Source: Muribaculum sp. (lineage in GTDB: Bacteria > Bacillota > Clostridia > Lachnospirales > Lachnospiraceae). From it: a stretch of 64,000 nt of DNA. The notes under the pieces were generated by a model. The model was not told the origin of the DNA. It worked only from the letters and a program-made list of their open reading frames with translations, and ran no database searches. The stretch is taken from assembly GCA_023663505.1 (NCBI GenBank), contig JAMPHH010000004.1:61023-125022 (forward strand), in the 5' to 3' direction. Position 1 is the first letter of the stretch, and every line of letters starts with the position of its first letter. The translations under genes and the position numbers were made by a program. This document shows, piece by piece, positions 8,726 to 17,273 of the stretch.

Positions 8726-9616
8726 TCATACGCCCTTTTCGTATGATAAAAGCTTTAATCTCTGCGTAAGCTCCGCAAGCTGTGTCCCAAGCCCGCAGTC
8801 AAAAATCCCCGCTTCCGTCTCAATCATACATTGATTGTGCGACAGGGTGGCGTCCTCCATCAGCTCCAGCGTAGCGTTCGGAGAGGTGATCGCGCCTGCA
8901 AGCTGCTTCTTCTCCATGCTCACGTACGGATAATCCTCCGCCGACACATGAATCAGGAAGCTGCGGCTACCCTCTATCTTGCGCATTGCTGACAGAATCA
9001 GATGCATGAGAATCTCCCGATAGCCCGATAGCTCCACATTGAACAGATGCTCATACACATCCGTGATCACATCCACAAACTGAGGCTCGAGCTGCTTTAG
9101 GAGGTCGTCGAAGCCGTCCTCCATCTCCTTCTCCTTCTTGACAAGCTCATCTAGCTTGCTTTCAAGCTCCCGCTTGGCGCGCTCGGCACCCTCGCGATAA
9201 CCCTGCTCCTTCGCCTTGGCAAGTGTCTCCTGACGCTCCTTCTCTATCTGCTCCTTCGCGCCTGCGATCAGCTCGTCACTCTCCGCCTGCGCCTGCGCTC
9301 TTGCCTTCTCAAGAATCTCCTCCGCGGCGACATTGGCATCCGCGATCGCCGCCTCGTATTCCTCGTTATTAGCAGCCTTGATCACATTGCTGCCGGCACC
9401 TTCCTCGGAGTCCCCGCCAAAGAGTCCCTCTATGGTCTCAGCGGAAAGTCCTGCGGCAAAGCCGTCCGCAGACCCCGCAGGGCTCTTTTTCTTGACCTGT
9501 GCCTGTTGAACAGCCATTCTCTCCATGCGCTGCTCCATCATTCCGTTAGCATCTATTACACGCTTTTCAATATTCTGAAAATCGGTAAAACCCATTTTTA
9601 ACAGATTACTATACAA
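8726..9616 (-). CDS. fliH: FliH, export ATPase regulator
   Basis: Negative regulator and docking stalk of FliI. It has a long acidic and alanine-rich coiled coil (about 95-180, with EEILEKARAQAQAESDELIA) and the C-terminal FliH/V-ATPase E-like domain (about 185-290). The preferred start is TTG at 9616: GGAGG lies 11 nt upstream and the resulting N-terminus (YSNLLKMGFTDF) fits the family opening. An ATG at 9595 is the alternative. With the TTG start the gene overlaps the end of fliG by 8 bases. The last codons form a small hairpin (CATACG/CGTATG). Confidence 0.88.
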   Translation of the reverse strand: MYSNLLKMGFTDFQNIEKRVIDANGMMEQRMERMAVQQAQVKKKSPAGSADGFAAGLSAETIEGLFGGDSEEGAGSNVIKAANNEEYEAAIADANVAAEEILEKARAQAQAESDELIAGAKEQIEKERQETLAKAKEQGYREGAERAKRELESKLDELVKKEKEMEDGFDDLLKQLEPQFVDVITDVYEHLFNVELSGYREILMHLILSAMRKIEGSRSFLIHVSAEDYPYVSMEKKQLAGAITSPNATLELMEDATLSHNQCMIETEAGIFDCGLGTQLAELTQRLKLLSYEKGV

Positions 9617-10625
9617 TAATCTCGTCACCTCCACCTCTGGAAATAACGATTTCGCCTGCATCCTCCAGCTTGCGGATAATATTTACAATCTTCTGCTGCG
9701 ATTCCTCCACGTCCTTCATGCGGACAGGTCCCATGAATTCCATATCCTCCTTGATCATGGTCACGAGACGCTTGGACAGGTTGTTGAAGATTGCTGTCTG
9801 CACCTGCTCGTTGGCACCCTTCAGCGCCATCTCCAAGTCGCTGTTGTCCACATCGCGCAGCACACGCTGAATCGCGCGATCGTCCAAAAGCAGCACATCC
9901 TCGAACACGAACATCTTCTTTCTGATCTCGTCCGCCAATTCCGGCTCCTCGATCTCCAGAGTCTCCATAATGTGCTTCTCTGTTCCGCGATCCACGGTAT
10001 TCAAGATCTCCACCACGGCGTCCACGCCGCCGATCACAGTGTAATCCTGATTGACCAGACTCGCCAGCTTGGATTCCAACACCTTCTCCACCTCCTTGAT
10101 GACGTCAGGGCTGGTGCGATCCATCATCGCGATCCTCTTCGCCACATCAGCCTGCCTGTCAGGGGGCAGGGCGGAAACGATCAGAGCCGATTGCCCGGGA
10201 GACAGATACGACAATATCAATGCAATAGTCTGAGGGTGCTCATCCTGAATAAAGTTAATAAGCTGTGAGGGCTCCGTCTTACGCACAAACTCGAAGGGCT
10301 TTACCTGCAGGGAAGCGGTCAGCTTGCCGATCACCTCCATCGCCTTCTCGTTGCCCAGCGCCTTGTCAAGCAGCTCCTTGGCATAGCCGATACCGCCCTC
10401 AGCGATATACTGCTGTGCAAGACAGACCTCATAGAACTCGTTGATCACCTCGTCCTTCACCTGAGGCGTCACGCTTCTGGTGTTGGCGATCTCCAACGTA
10501 AGCTCCTCTATCTCATCTTCCTTCAAATGCTTAAACAATCCCGCGGAACGCTCCGGTCCCAGTGAAATCAGCAAAATTGCAGCCTTCTGTAAACCTGTGA
10601 TCCCGTTTTCGCTCTTTTTTGCCAT
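9609..10625 (-). CDS. fliG: FliG, flagellar motor switch protein
   Basis: Rotor protein of 338 residues, standard length. The N-domain (GLQKAAILLISLGPERSAGL) binds FliF, the middle domain has the EHPQTIALILSYL motif that contacts FliM, and the C-domain has the charged torque helix (DLEMALKGANEQVQTAIF, RLVTMIKEDMEFMGPVRM) that meets MotA. Lies 9 nt after fliF and overlaps fliH. Confidence 0.97.
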   Translation of the reverse strand: MAKKSENGITGLQKAAILLISLGPERSAGLFKHLKEDEIEELTLEIANTRSVTPQVKDEVINEFYEVCLAQQYIAEGGIGYAKELLDKALGNEKAMEVIGKLTASLQVKPFEFVRKTEPSQLINFIQDEHPQTIALILSYLSPGQSALIVSALPPDRQADVAKRIAMMDRTSPDVIKEVEKVLESKLASLVNQDYTVIGGVDAVVEILNTVDRGTEKHIMETLEIEEPELADEIRKKMFVFEDVLLLDDRAIQRVLRDVDNSDLEMALKGANEQVQTAIFNNLSKRLVTMIKEDMEFMGPVRMKDVEESQQKIVNIIRKLEDAGEIVISRGGGDEIIV

Positions 10626-10634
10626 AGCTCCCTC

Positions 10635-12227
10635 CTACCAATCCTCGTCAAGCCAGTTACGCAGCAGCGCGGCGGCAGCCTCCGGATTCTCGTCCACAAA
10701 TTTCTCTATCAGCTTGCGCGTCTCGGACTTTGCCTCCACATCGATATCCTCCAGCTCCTGTGTGGACTGCAGCAAATCCTCCACGGAAAGCTCCTCGTCC
10801 TCCGCAGCCTTCTTCTTGCTGCTCATGCTCCTCAAAACCACAAGGGCAAGCAGCGCAAGAATGACGATCAGCATAACTATGCTGGCAACATTGGTCCAAT
10901 CCAGCTCAAGTCCGGGCTTCGCGATAAATCTTGGCGTCTCGTAGGCAATGATCGTGATATTGTCTCGGGGGATTCTGGTGGCGTTCTGCGCCATCTCATA
11001 ATACGCATCCTCCACCTCGATCCTGACATCCTGAGCATTGTTCGCCTTGAACTCCGCCCATGTGATACCGTCCAAAAGTCCCTGTGCCTCAAGCTCCTCC
11101 TGACGGTAATCATGATACCTTATCAAGGAGATGGACATTCTGGAATTGTCATAGTTGATAACCCCCGCCGGAGTCAGCTTGTGCATGATCTCCTCGTCGG
11201 GCAGATAATCGTCCAACTCCTCCGACTGCTCAGATGAGGAATTCGAGCCGTCCGGACTCACATACACGGTCTCGTCATTAGAATCGGTCCCGGGTCCGTA
11301 GGAGCTTGCCGTGTTCTCGTTAGTCTGGCTGTAAATCTCCCTATGAGCGAGAAGCGCCTGCTCACCGTCAAACTGTGAGCGATATTGTTTCACAGTATTC
11401 TCATAATTGGAATAATCCATATCAAGGCTTCCAACGACCTCTACATTGTCAAACTGGTGAGTGCCATAGAACGCTGTCTTCACTTGGTTCGCAACCATTG
11501 CCTGACCCTGATTCTGAAGCTCCTGCATGGAGTTTGCGATACCCGCAGCCTCATATTCGTCCCCGCCTGTATACAGCAGGTTTGAATTAGAGTCCAAAAT
11601 CGTGATGTTGGCAGTAGTCTCATTCCCCAGCCAAGTCGCCACGGCGCGGGCGATGTTCGCCGCCCCGCCCACAGGAAAATCATCTGTCAGCTCCAACTGT
11701 ATGTATGCACTCGATTCCTGCTTCGTTCTGCTCAGAGTACCGTCCTGAGGAGGAATGTTGAGCAACACCTCCGCGCTCTTTACATTGCTGAGATTGTTGG
11801 TCAGCACCTTGGAGATTCTGCTCTGATATGCCTCCAAGGTCAGCTTCTCCTTGTCGGAAGCGGTCGTGGAGATGCTGCCGTTGAGCGCCTCCTGTATCGT
11901 GTACCCGTCTGCCCCGACGCCGGACGACCCGAGCGTCCACACCGCCGTCGGATACTGACTCGCCTCCACTCTGAACTTCAAGCCGTCAGCGGACGGCTGA
12001 TATTTGATCTGTGCCGCCTCCAGAAGGGTTTTAACCTCCGCAGCCTCCGCAGCGGTCTCACATTCACGCAGATCAACATATTTAGGTTGTTGTGTCACAT
12101 ATATGACAATCGCTAATGCAAAAATAATCGTCGCGCCCAAGCCTATGATAATGGTCTTTTGGCGAGCGGTGAACTTATTCCACCAATCAATTACCTTTTG
12201 CAGGATTTCTTTTAATCTCTCCGGCAT
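10635..12227 (-). CDS. fliF: FliF, flagellar MS-ring protein
   Basis: MS-ring protein of 530 residues. An N-terminal membrane helix (about 25-45, TIIIGLGATIIFALAIVIYV) is followed by the ring-building motifs of the YscJ/FliF domain (SQYPTAVWTLGSSGVGADGY), a variable periplasmic insert with a Ser/Asp-rich loop near 300-340, a second helix near 445-465 and a cytoplasmic C-tail with DVEAKSETRKLIEKFVDENP and WLDEDW, which binds FliG. It forms the housing of the export gate. Confidence 0.95.
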   Translation of the reverse strand: MPERLKEILQKVIDWWNKFTARQKTIIIGLGATIIFALAIVIYVTQQPKYVDLRECETAAEAAEVKTLLEAAQIKYQPSADGLKFRVEASQYPTAVWTLGSSGVGADGYTIQEALNGSISTTASDKEKLTLEAYQSRISKVLTNNLSNVKSAEVLLNIPPQDGTLSRTKQESSAYIQLELTDDFPVGGAANIARAVATWLGNETTANITILDSNSNLLYTGGDEYEAAGIANSMQELQNQGQAMVANQVKTAFYGTHQFDNVEVVGSLDMDYSNYENTVKQYRSQFDGEQALLAHREIYSQTNENTASSYGPGTDSNDETVYVSPDGSNSSSEQSEELDDYLPDEEIMHKLTPAGVINYDNSRMSISLIRYHDYRQEELEAQGLLDGITWAEFKANNAQDVRIEVEDAYYEMAQNATRIPRDNITIIAYETPRFIAKPGLELDWTNVASIVMLIVILALLALVVLRSMSSKKKAAEDEELSVEDLLQSTQELEDIDVEAKSETRKLIEKFVDENPEAAAALLRNWLDEDW

Positions 12228-12257
12228 GGTATTTCTCCCATTTTATAATCTGGTATT

Positions 12258-12605
12258 CTAGATCTGCATCTGCATCAGTTCCTTGTAGGCGTCAAGAACC
12301 CTGTCCCTGATGGCTACGGTGTACTGCAATGCGGTGGATGCCTTTTGGAGCGCGATGGTCAGGTCATGTGTGTTCTCGGTCTCCCCGAGCATGAACTTTA
12401 CCTCCTCGTTCTCCATGTCTGACAGATAACTGTTGGTGGTATTGATATTGTCGATCGCCGTGTTCAGAAAGGCTTCAAACATATTGCCGTCCGCGGTCTT
12501 GCCCTTCTCTCCCAGACTCCCTGTCAGAGTCTCTGCTCCGGTCACATAATTAAGTCCTGATGTTCCGCTCAGACCGCTGAGCGATGTGATAGCTGATAAA
12601 TCCAT
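12258..12605 (-). CDS. fliE: FliE, MS-ring/rod junction protein
   Basis: A 115-residue protein linking the MS ring to the proximal rod. The conserved C-terminal half has FEAFLNTAIDNINTTNSYLS and LGETENTHDLTIALQKASTA, both family hallmarks. The start was placed at 12605 (MDLSAIT) because AGAAGGAGAG lies just upstream; a longer reading from 12635 lacks a ribosome site. Order flgB-flgC-fliE-fliF is the classic head of the operon. Confidence 0.9.
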   Translation of the reverse strand: MDLSAITSLSGLSGTSGLNYVTGAETLTGSLGEKGKTADGNMFEAFLNTAIDNINTTNSYLSDMENEEVKFMLGETENTHDLTIALQKASTALQYTVAIRDRVLDAYKELMQMQI

Positions 12606-12684
12606 TGTATGTATCTCTCCTTCTATGGGTTCCATGCAGATTGTGCCTTAGGAACCTTATTTATCTGTTATTTTACAGATGGCG

Positions 12685-13137
12685 TCAATGCTGCGCAAGG
12701 TTCAAGCCCTGCAGAGCCATGGACTTGCTCGCGTTGAACGCGGTCGAATTGGCCTCGTAAGCGCGGCTTGCGTCAATCAGATTCGTCATCTCCGTGATAA
12801 TATTGACATTGGGATAGGTCACATAGCCATTCTCGTCTGCATCCGGATGGGAAGGGTCATACACCATCTTCATCTCGGACTCCTTATCCTCATAGATTCC
12901 TGTCACCTTCACGCCTTGTCCCACATAAGCCGCCGAAGCGCCTCTTAACACCTTATGGAAATCGCTGTAACGATCCTCCCCCTTTGCCTGAAAGGTCACC
13001 AGCTTGCGCACATACGGTGTGCCGTCCTCCGTGCGGGTGGTCTGGGCATTGGCAACGTTCTCGGAAATGATATCCATACGCAGTCTCTGCGCCGTCATTC
13101 CGGAAGCATTCACGTTAAACGCCGAAAACATACTCAT
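12685..13137 (-). CDS. flgC: FlgC, proximal rod protein
   Basis: A 150-residue rod subunit. The N-terminus, after MSMFSAFNV, carries NASGMTAQRLRMDIISENVA, which is the rod/hook family signature, and the C-terminus has VNIITEMTNLIDASRAYEAN. The start at 13137 follows AGGAGG by 8 nt; the upstream in-frame ATG at 13161 lies before that ribosome site and is rejected. Confidence 0.93.
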   Translation of the reverse strand: MSMFSAFNVNASGMTAQRLRMDIISENVANAQTTRTEDGTPYVRKLVTFQAKGEDRYSDFHKVLRGASAAYVGQGVKVTGIYEDKESEMKMVYDPSHPDADENGYVTYPNVNIITEMTNLIDASRAYEANSTAFNASKSMALQGLNLAQH

Positions 13138-13213
13138 AACTCCATCCTCCTGTGTCAACACTTCTTTTTATATCTTATCTATCAATATCTTTCCTTATCT
13201 TCTATCGCCGCGG

Positions 13214-13603
13214 TCACTTCATCACGCTCTGCAAGTTGTCAAATTCCTGCGAAATGCTTGCAATCAATCCCTGATACTTCAACTGGTTCTCCGCCAGCAT
13301 CACGTTCTCATTCTCGATATCCACATTATTGCCGTCCAAGCGGTAGGAGTACTGACCATAATCAGTGTAGAGCTGGGGGCGCAGTCTGTGATACTTCACA
13401 TTGCTGATCTTGGAATCCATGGTCTGATAGCGATTGTAGCCCAGAGCCTTTCTAAGCTCCGACTCAAAGGCGACGTCCTGACGCTTATAGTTGGGCGTGG
13501 TCGCATTGGATATATTGTTGGAGATAGCCTCATTGCGCAGCCAGCTCGCGTCAGCCGCCTTGTCCAGCACATTGATATAATCAAAAGCATTTGTGTTAAT
13601 CAT
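13214..13603 (-). CDS. flgB: FlgB, proximal rod protein
   Basis: First gene of the flagellar operon, 129 residues. The N-terminal LRNEAISNNISNATTPNYKR is diagnostic for FlgB, as is the C-terminal ENVMLAENQLKYQGLIASIS. Ribosome site GGAAAGGAG is 6 nt before the ATG. A sigma-A-type promoter lies about 60 nt upstream. FlgB is assembled with FlgC, FlgF and FlgG into the rod after export. Confidence 0.93.
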   Translation of the reverse strand: MINTNAFDYINVLDKAADASWLRNEAISNNISNATTPNYKRQDVAFESELRKALGYNRYQTMDSKISNVKYHRLRPQLYTDYGQYSYRLDGNNVDIENENVMLAENQLKYQGLIASISQEFDNLQSVMK

Positions 13604-13657
13604 AGTGAACTCCTTTCCTTGACATCAATAGGGACAAAAAATCCCCTACCCTATTCT

Positions 13658-13685
13658 ATTATAATTATTTTTTGAAAAAACACAA
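13658..13685 (-). promoter_or_regulatory. Sigma-A-type promoter of the flagellar operon
   Basis: TTGTGT, 16 bases, TATAAT on the minus strand, about 55 bases before the flgB start. The transcript leader would contain the short repeat GGGGA/TCCC. No sigma-28 site was seen here, which fits a housekeeping promoter for early flagellar genes. Confidence 0.65.
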
Positions 13686-13876
13686 CCTCTTTTTATATGT
13701 TTTCCAAAATTTGAAATAAATAATGGCTCACTTTGCCAGTTCGTAAACAATCTAGAATGGAAAATTTCCTTACTCGCCGCGCATAAAAAGGACCTATTGC
13801 ATATACAATTACAATAAATCCTTTTATCCCGCCTGCGGCACTCCCTTGCCGTCATACTGATTCCTATATCTATACG

Positions 13877-13904
13877 GTTATGTATGCAGTTTAGGCACAG
13901 TCAA
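13877..13904 (-). promoter_or_regulatory. Possible second promoter upstream of flgB
   Basis: TTGACT, 16 bases, CATAAC. The -35 is strong but the -10 matches four of six consensus bases. It lies just downstream of the codY stop and would give a leader of about 270 nt to flgB. Confidence 0.3.
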
Positions 13905-13928
13905 CAACCCTTTGCAGGGCTGCCCCGC

Positions 13929-14717
13929 TCAGGTGCGCCGATTCTGCCGCTTTAGCTCCTCGATCTCGTCAAAGACCACATCGTTGAGCACCTTAATGTA
14001 AGTCCCCTTCATGCCGGAGGAACGCGACTCGATCACCCCCGCGCTCTCGAACTTGCGCAGCGCGTTCACGATCACCGAGCGGGTGATCCCCACCCTGTCA
14101 GCGATCTTGCTCGCCACGAGAATCCCTTCCATGCCGTTCAGCTCGTCAAAAATATGTGTGATGGCCTCCATCTCGGAGAAGGACAATGTGCTGATGGCGG
14201 ATTTGACCACCGCGATCTTACGGCTCTCCTCCGCACTCTCCTCATTAACCGCCCGAAGCATCTCCAGCCCCACCACCGTGGTGCCGTACTCACACAGGAT
14301 AATATCGTCAATATCGTATTGCTCATCGCATTTGTAGATAAACAGCGTACCCAGACGCTCACCCGCTATCTCTATCGGGGCGATCGTCGCCTGAAATTTG
14401 CGGGTATCCGTATTCTCAAAGCCCAGAGTCGCCAGATTCACGTTCTCCTTCGTGGAAAGCACCCCCAACAGCCGCTCGTTGAGCATGGAATCGATAAAGC
14501 CGCCCACATTCTCGCCGATAAACTCCGTGATGTCGTCCACACCCTCCGCCTTGCCTACGCCCAAAACCTTCCCCTTGCGGCTGATCACCAGCACGTTGGA
14601 ATTCAGTATCTCGCGCATCACCTTACAGATATCGTTAAACACGACCTTGCTGGAATTATTATTGTGCAATAGTTTCCCAATCTTTCTGGTCTTATCCAAT
14701 AACTGTACGCTGCTCAT
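13929..14717 (-). CDS. codY: CodY, GTP/branched-chain amino acid sensing repressor
   Basis: Global nutritional regulator of 262 residues. The N-terminal GAF domain begins SVQLLDKTRKIGKLLHNN; the C-terminal winged HTH has ASKIADRVGITRSVIVNALR, the conserved CodY recognition helix. Start at 14717 follows GGAGG; the longer reading to 14852 has no ribosome site. Position between topA and flgB matches Bacillus, where the order is topA-(others)-codY-flgB; here the intervening xerC and clpQY genes are missing. CodY represses motility genes in several Firmicutes, so the adjacent flagellar operon is a plausible target, but no clear CodY box was found. Confidence 0.95.
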   Translation of the reverse strand: MSSVQLLDKTRKIGKLLHNNNSSKVVFNDICKVMREILNSNVLVISRKGKVLGVGKAEGVDDITEFIGENVGGFIDSMLNERLLGVLSTKENVNLATLGFENTDTRKFQATIAPIEIAGERLGTLFIYKCDEQYDIDDIILCEYGTTVVGLEMLRAVNEESAEESRKIAVVKSAISTLSFSEMEAITHIFDELNGMEGILVASKIADRVGITRSVIVNALRKFESAGVIESRSSGMKGTYIKVLNDVVFDEIEELKRQNRRT

Positions 14718-14863
14718 AAAACATCCTCCGTCCGCGAGTCCCGACGCAAAGGTCAGACACTCGCACTCAACCAAACTCCAATGCATTCGCGATGCTCCAT
14801 GATAGCCAAATATCCGAGAGCAGCTTGATACATGCAATAGGAGCTTCTGCATGACACAGAGTT

Positions 14864-14892
14864 ATTTTAACATAAAAACGGCAAAATTACAA
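14864..14892 (-). promoter_or_regulatory. Candidate codY promoter
   Basis: TTGTAA, 17 bases, TAAAAT on the minus strand in a very AT-rich gap after topA. It implies a leader of about 140 nt before the codY start. Confidence 0.55.
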
Positions 14893-14956
14893 TGAAAACA
14901 GTCAATTTATTTACAAATTTATTTAATTTTTATTAATTTACGTAACAATTGCAAAT

Positions 14957-17125
14957 TTATTGGGTAATTGTGGCTTTCTCCTGAATATATCCGCAATTTT
15001 CCTCCGTGCAGACGCATTTGCTTCCCTTTTCCAACATAAGCCCGCCGCATTTGGGACATTTTTCCTTGGACGGCTTATCCCATGTCATGAAATCACATTC
15101 CGGATAGCCGATGCAGCCAAAATATCTCCTGCCCTTTCTGGTCTTCTTCAGCACCACGTCCTTGCCGCACTTCGGGCATTCCACCCCGATCTTCTCAAAG
15201 TACGGCTTGGTGTTGCGGCACTCCGGAAAGCCTGGACACGCAAGAAAGCGTCCGTGAGGACCGTATTTGATCACCATATGCCGCCCACAATTCTCGCAGA
15301 TCTCCTCCGACTCCTCGTCGGCGATCGTGACCTCGGGCAGCTCCCTCTCCGCCACCTTCACCGCCTCGTCCAAGTCCGGATAGAAATTAGACACGATCGT
15401 CTTCCACTTGACGCTGCCATCCTCCACGCTGTCCAGAAGCGCCTCCATATTGGCTGTAAAATTCACGTCCACGATAGTGGGGAAAGCCTCGTTCATCATA
15501 TTGTTGACCACCTCTCCCAGCTCCGTGACATAGAGGTTCTTATTTTCCTTAGTCACATATCTCCTAGCCAGAATCGTCGTGATGGTCGGTGCGTAAGTGC
15601 TGGGACGCCCGATTCCCAGCTCCTCCAGAGCCCGTACCAATCCCGCCTCCGTGTAATGGGCGGGCGGCTGGGTGAAATGCTGCTTGGCGTCAAACGCCAC
15701 AAAGTCCAGCCTGCTGTCCTCCGTCAGGCTCTTGCTCAGCGTGTTCTCCGCCTCCTTGTCGTCCTCCTGCACATAGACACACATAAATCCGTCAAAAGCC
15801 AGTTTGGAGGCGGACAGGGTAAAGAGATGCTCCCCCGCCTGAATCTTCACGGATGTGGTGTCATACCTCGCCGCGCTCATGCGGCTTGCCACAAAACGCT
15901 TCCAGATCAACTGGTAAAGTCGGAATAAATCTCTGGGCAGCTCGTCCTTGACGGCAGTCGGAATCCGTGCGGGGTCCGTGGGGCGGATCGCCTCGTGCGC
16001 GTCCTGAATCTTCTGCCCGTTCTTCTTGGCGGTCTGACCCTCTCCCTGATACACCTCACCGTACTGCTTACCAATAAACTCCGCTGCCATTCGCTCCGCT
16101 TCCTCGGACACGCGGGTGGAATCCGTTCTCAGATAGGTGATAAGACCAACTGTCCCCTCCCCCTTGATATCCACGCCCTCATAGAGCTGCTGAGCCAGAC
16201 GCATTGTCTTCTGGGTGGAGAAGTTCAGTACCTTACTCGCCTCCTGCTGTAAGGTGGAGGTGGTAAACGGCAGGGGTGCCTTCTTGATGCGCTCCCCCTT
16301 TTTAATCTCCGCCACACGGTAATCTTCGTTTTTTAGAGATTCCATAATGGCGTCCGCCTCCGCCTTGCTGTGAATGGCATGCTTTTTATCGGAGCCTTCC
16401 TTTTTATCGGCGCTCCCATTCCCGTCGAGACCTTCCTGTGCGTCAGAGCTGTCCTTCCTTCCGGAACGCTTCTTCTTGTCCCCCACCGGTCCATAATATT
16501 TAGCCGTGATGGGCTTCTTCTCGCCCTTGACCGCAAGCTGCACATCCAGAGACCAGTATTCCTCGGGGATAAAGGCATTGATCTCCTCCTCCCTGTCGCA
16601 GATGATGCGCAGAGCCACGGACTGCACGCGCCCCGCGCTCAAGCCCCTCTTGATCTTTGCCCATAGCAGCGGCGATATTCGATATCCCACCATGCGGTCC
16701 AGCACACGGCGCGCCTGCTGGGCGTCCACCAGATTCATGTTGATCTCCCGCGCATTCTTCAGGGACTCCTTCACCGCGTTCTTGGTGATCTCGTTGAAGG
16801 TAATGCGGTAGACCTTCTTATCCTCCAGCTTAAGCGCGTGATACAGATGCCATGAGATCGCCTCGCCCTCGCGGTCAGGGTCAGTCGCCAGATAAATCTT
16901 ATCGGCCTTCTTCACCTCCTTGCGCAAAGCCGCAAGAATGTCTCCCTTCCCCCGAATCGTGATATATTTGGGCTCATAATCATGCTCCACGTCGATACCA
17001 AGCTGACTCTTGGGCATATCCCGCACATGACCGTTGCTCGCCATCACCTCATAATTTGCTCCCAAGAATTTCTTGATGGTCTTCACCTTTGCCGGTGACT
17101 CCACAATAACTAAATATTTTGCCAT
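14957..17125 (-). CDS. topA: DNA topoisomerase I
   Basis: Type IA topoisomerase of 722 residues that relaxes negative supercoils. It opens with the Toprim domain (YLVIVESPAKVKTIKKFL; acidic DPDREGEA), the catalytic tyrosine region is in GLITYLRTDSTRVSEEA, and three C-terminal CxxC zinc fingers follow (CENCGRHMVIKYGPHGRFLA; CPKCGKDVVLKKTRKGRRYF; CPKCGGLMLEKGSKCVC). A lysine, aspartate and serine-rich insertion (about 213-252) in the cap region makes it longer than usual. It stands alone with its own promoter; no dprA is next to it. Confidence 0.96.
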   Translation of the reverse strand: MAKYLVIVESPAKVKTIKKFLGANYEVMASNGHVRDMPKSQLGIDVEHDYEPKYITIRGKGDILAALRKEVKKADKIYLATDPDREGEAISWHLYHALKLEDKKVYRITFNEITKNAVKESLKNAREINMNLVDAQQARRVLDRMVGYRISPLLWAKIKRGLSAGRVQSVALRIICDREEEINAFIPEEYWSLDVQLAVKGEKKPITAKYYGPVGDKKKRSGRKDSSDAQEGLDGNGSADKKEGSDKKHAIHSKAEADAIMESLKNEDYRVAEIKKGERIKKAPLPFTTSTLQQEASKVLNFSTQKTMRLAQQLYEGVDIKGEGTVGLITYLRTDSTRVSEEAERMAAEFIGKQYGEVYQGEGQTAKKNGQKIQDAHEAIRPTDPARIPTAVKDELPRDLFRLYQLIWKRFVASRMSAARYDTTSVKIQAGEHLFTLSASKLAFDGFMCVYVQEDDKEAENTLSKSLTEDSRLDFVAFDAKQHFTQPPAHYTEAGLVRALEELGIGRPSTYAPTITTILARRYVTKENKNLYVTELGEVVNNMMNEAFPTIVDVNFTANMEALLDSVEDGSVKWKTIVSNFYPDLDEAVKVAERELPEVTIADEESEEICENCGRHMVIKYGPHGRFLACPGFPECRNTKPYFEKIGVECPKCGKDVVLKKTRKGRRYFGCIGYPECDFMTWDKPSKEKCPKCGGLMLEKGSKCVCTEENCGYIQEKATITQ

Positions 17126-17170
17126 AGTCTCTCTCCAAGGATTAATAATTTACTAAACCAATCGTGAATC

Positions 17171-17199
17171 ACTATACACCAAAAATTTGTGGGGTGCAA
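17171..17199 (-). promoter_or_regulatory. topA promoter
   Basis: TTGCAC, 17 bases, TATAGT on the minus strand, about 45 bases before the topA start and just after the terminator of the pilus operon. Confidence 0.7.
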
Positions 17200-17220
17200 G
17201 TTTTTTTAAAAAAACATGCA

Positions 17221-17254
17221 AAAAGAGGGCGCATCATCTTTGATACACCCTCTA
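17221..17254 (-). terminator. Terminator of the type IV pilus operon
   Basis: On the minus strand AGAGGG pairs with CCCTCT through an imperfect stem that also pairs ATCA with TGAT, followed directly by TTTTTG. It lies 20 bases after the last pilin stop codon. Confidence 0.75.
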
Positions 17255-17273
17255 ATAATACATGTCACAAGGT

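Larger units (their letters stand above)
13604..13928. other. 325-bp codY-flgB intergenic region
   Basis: AT-rich control region between the end of codY and flgB. It holds a good sigma-A-type promoter at 13658-13685, a weaker candidate at 13877-13904 and a small CCCT/AGGG hairpin just after the codY stop. The 69-codon reading frame inside it (13646-13855, minus) has no ribosome site or recognisable protein features, so it is not called. Confidence 0.6.

Noticed and set aside
13681..13760. A possible CodY binding box upstream of flgB
   Set aside because: Best matches to AATTTTCWGAAAATT keep only half of the site, so it cannot be called.
13646..13855. A 69-codon frame in the codY-flgB gap
   Set aside because: No ribosome site, no recognisable protein features; it overlaps the flagellar promoter.
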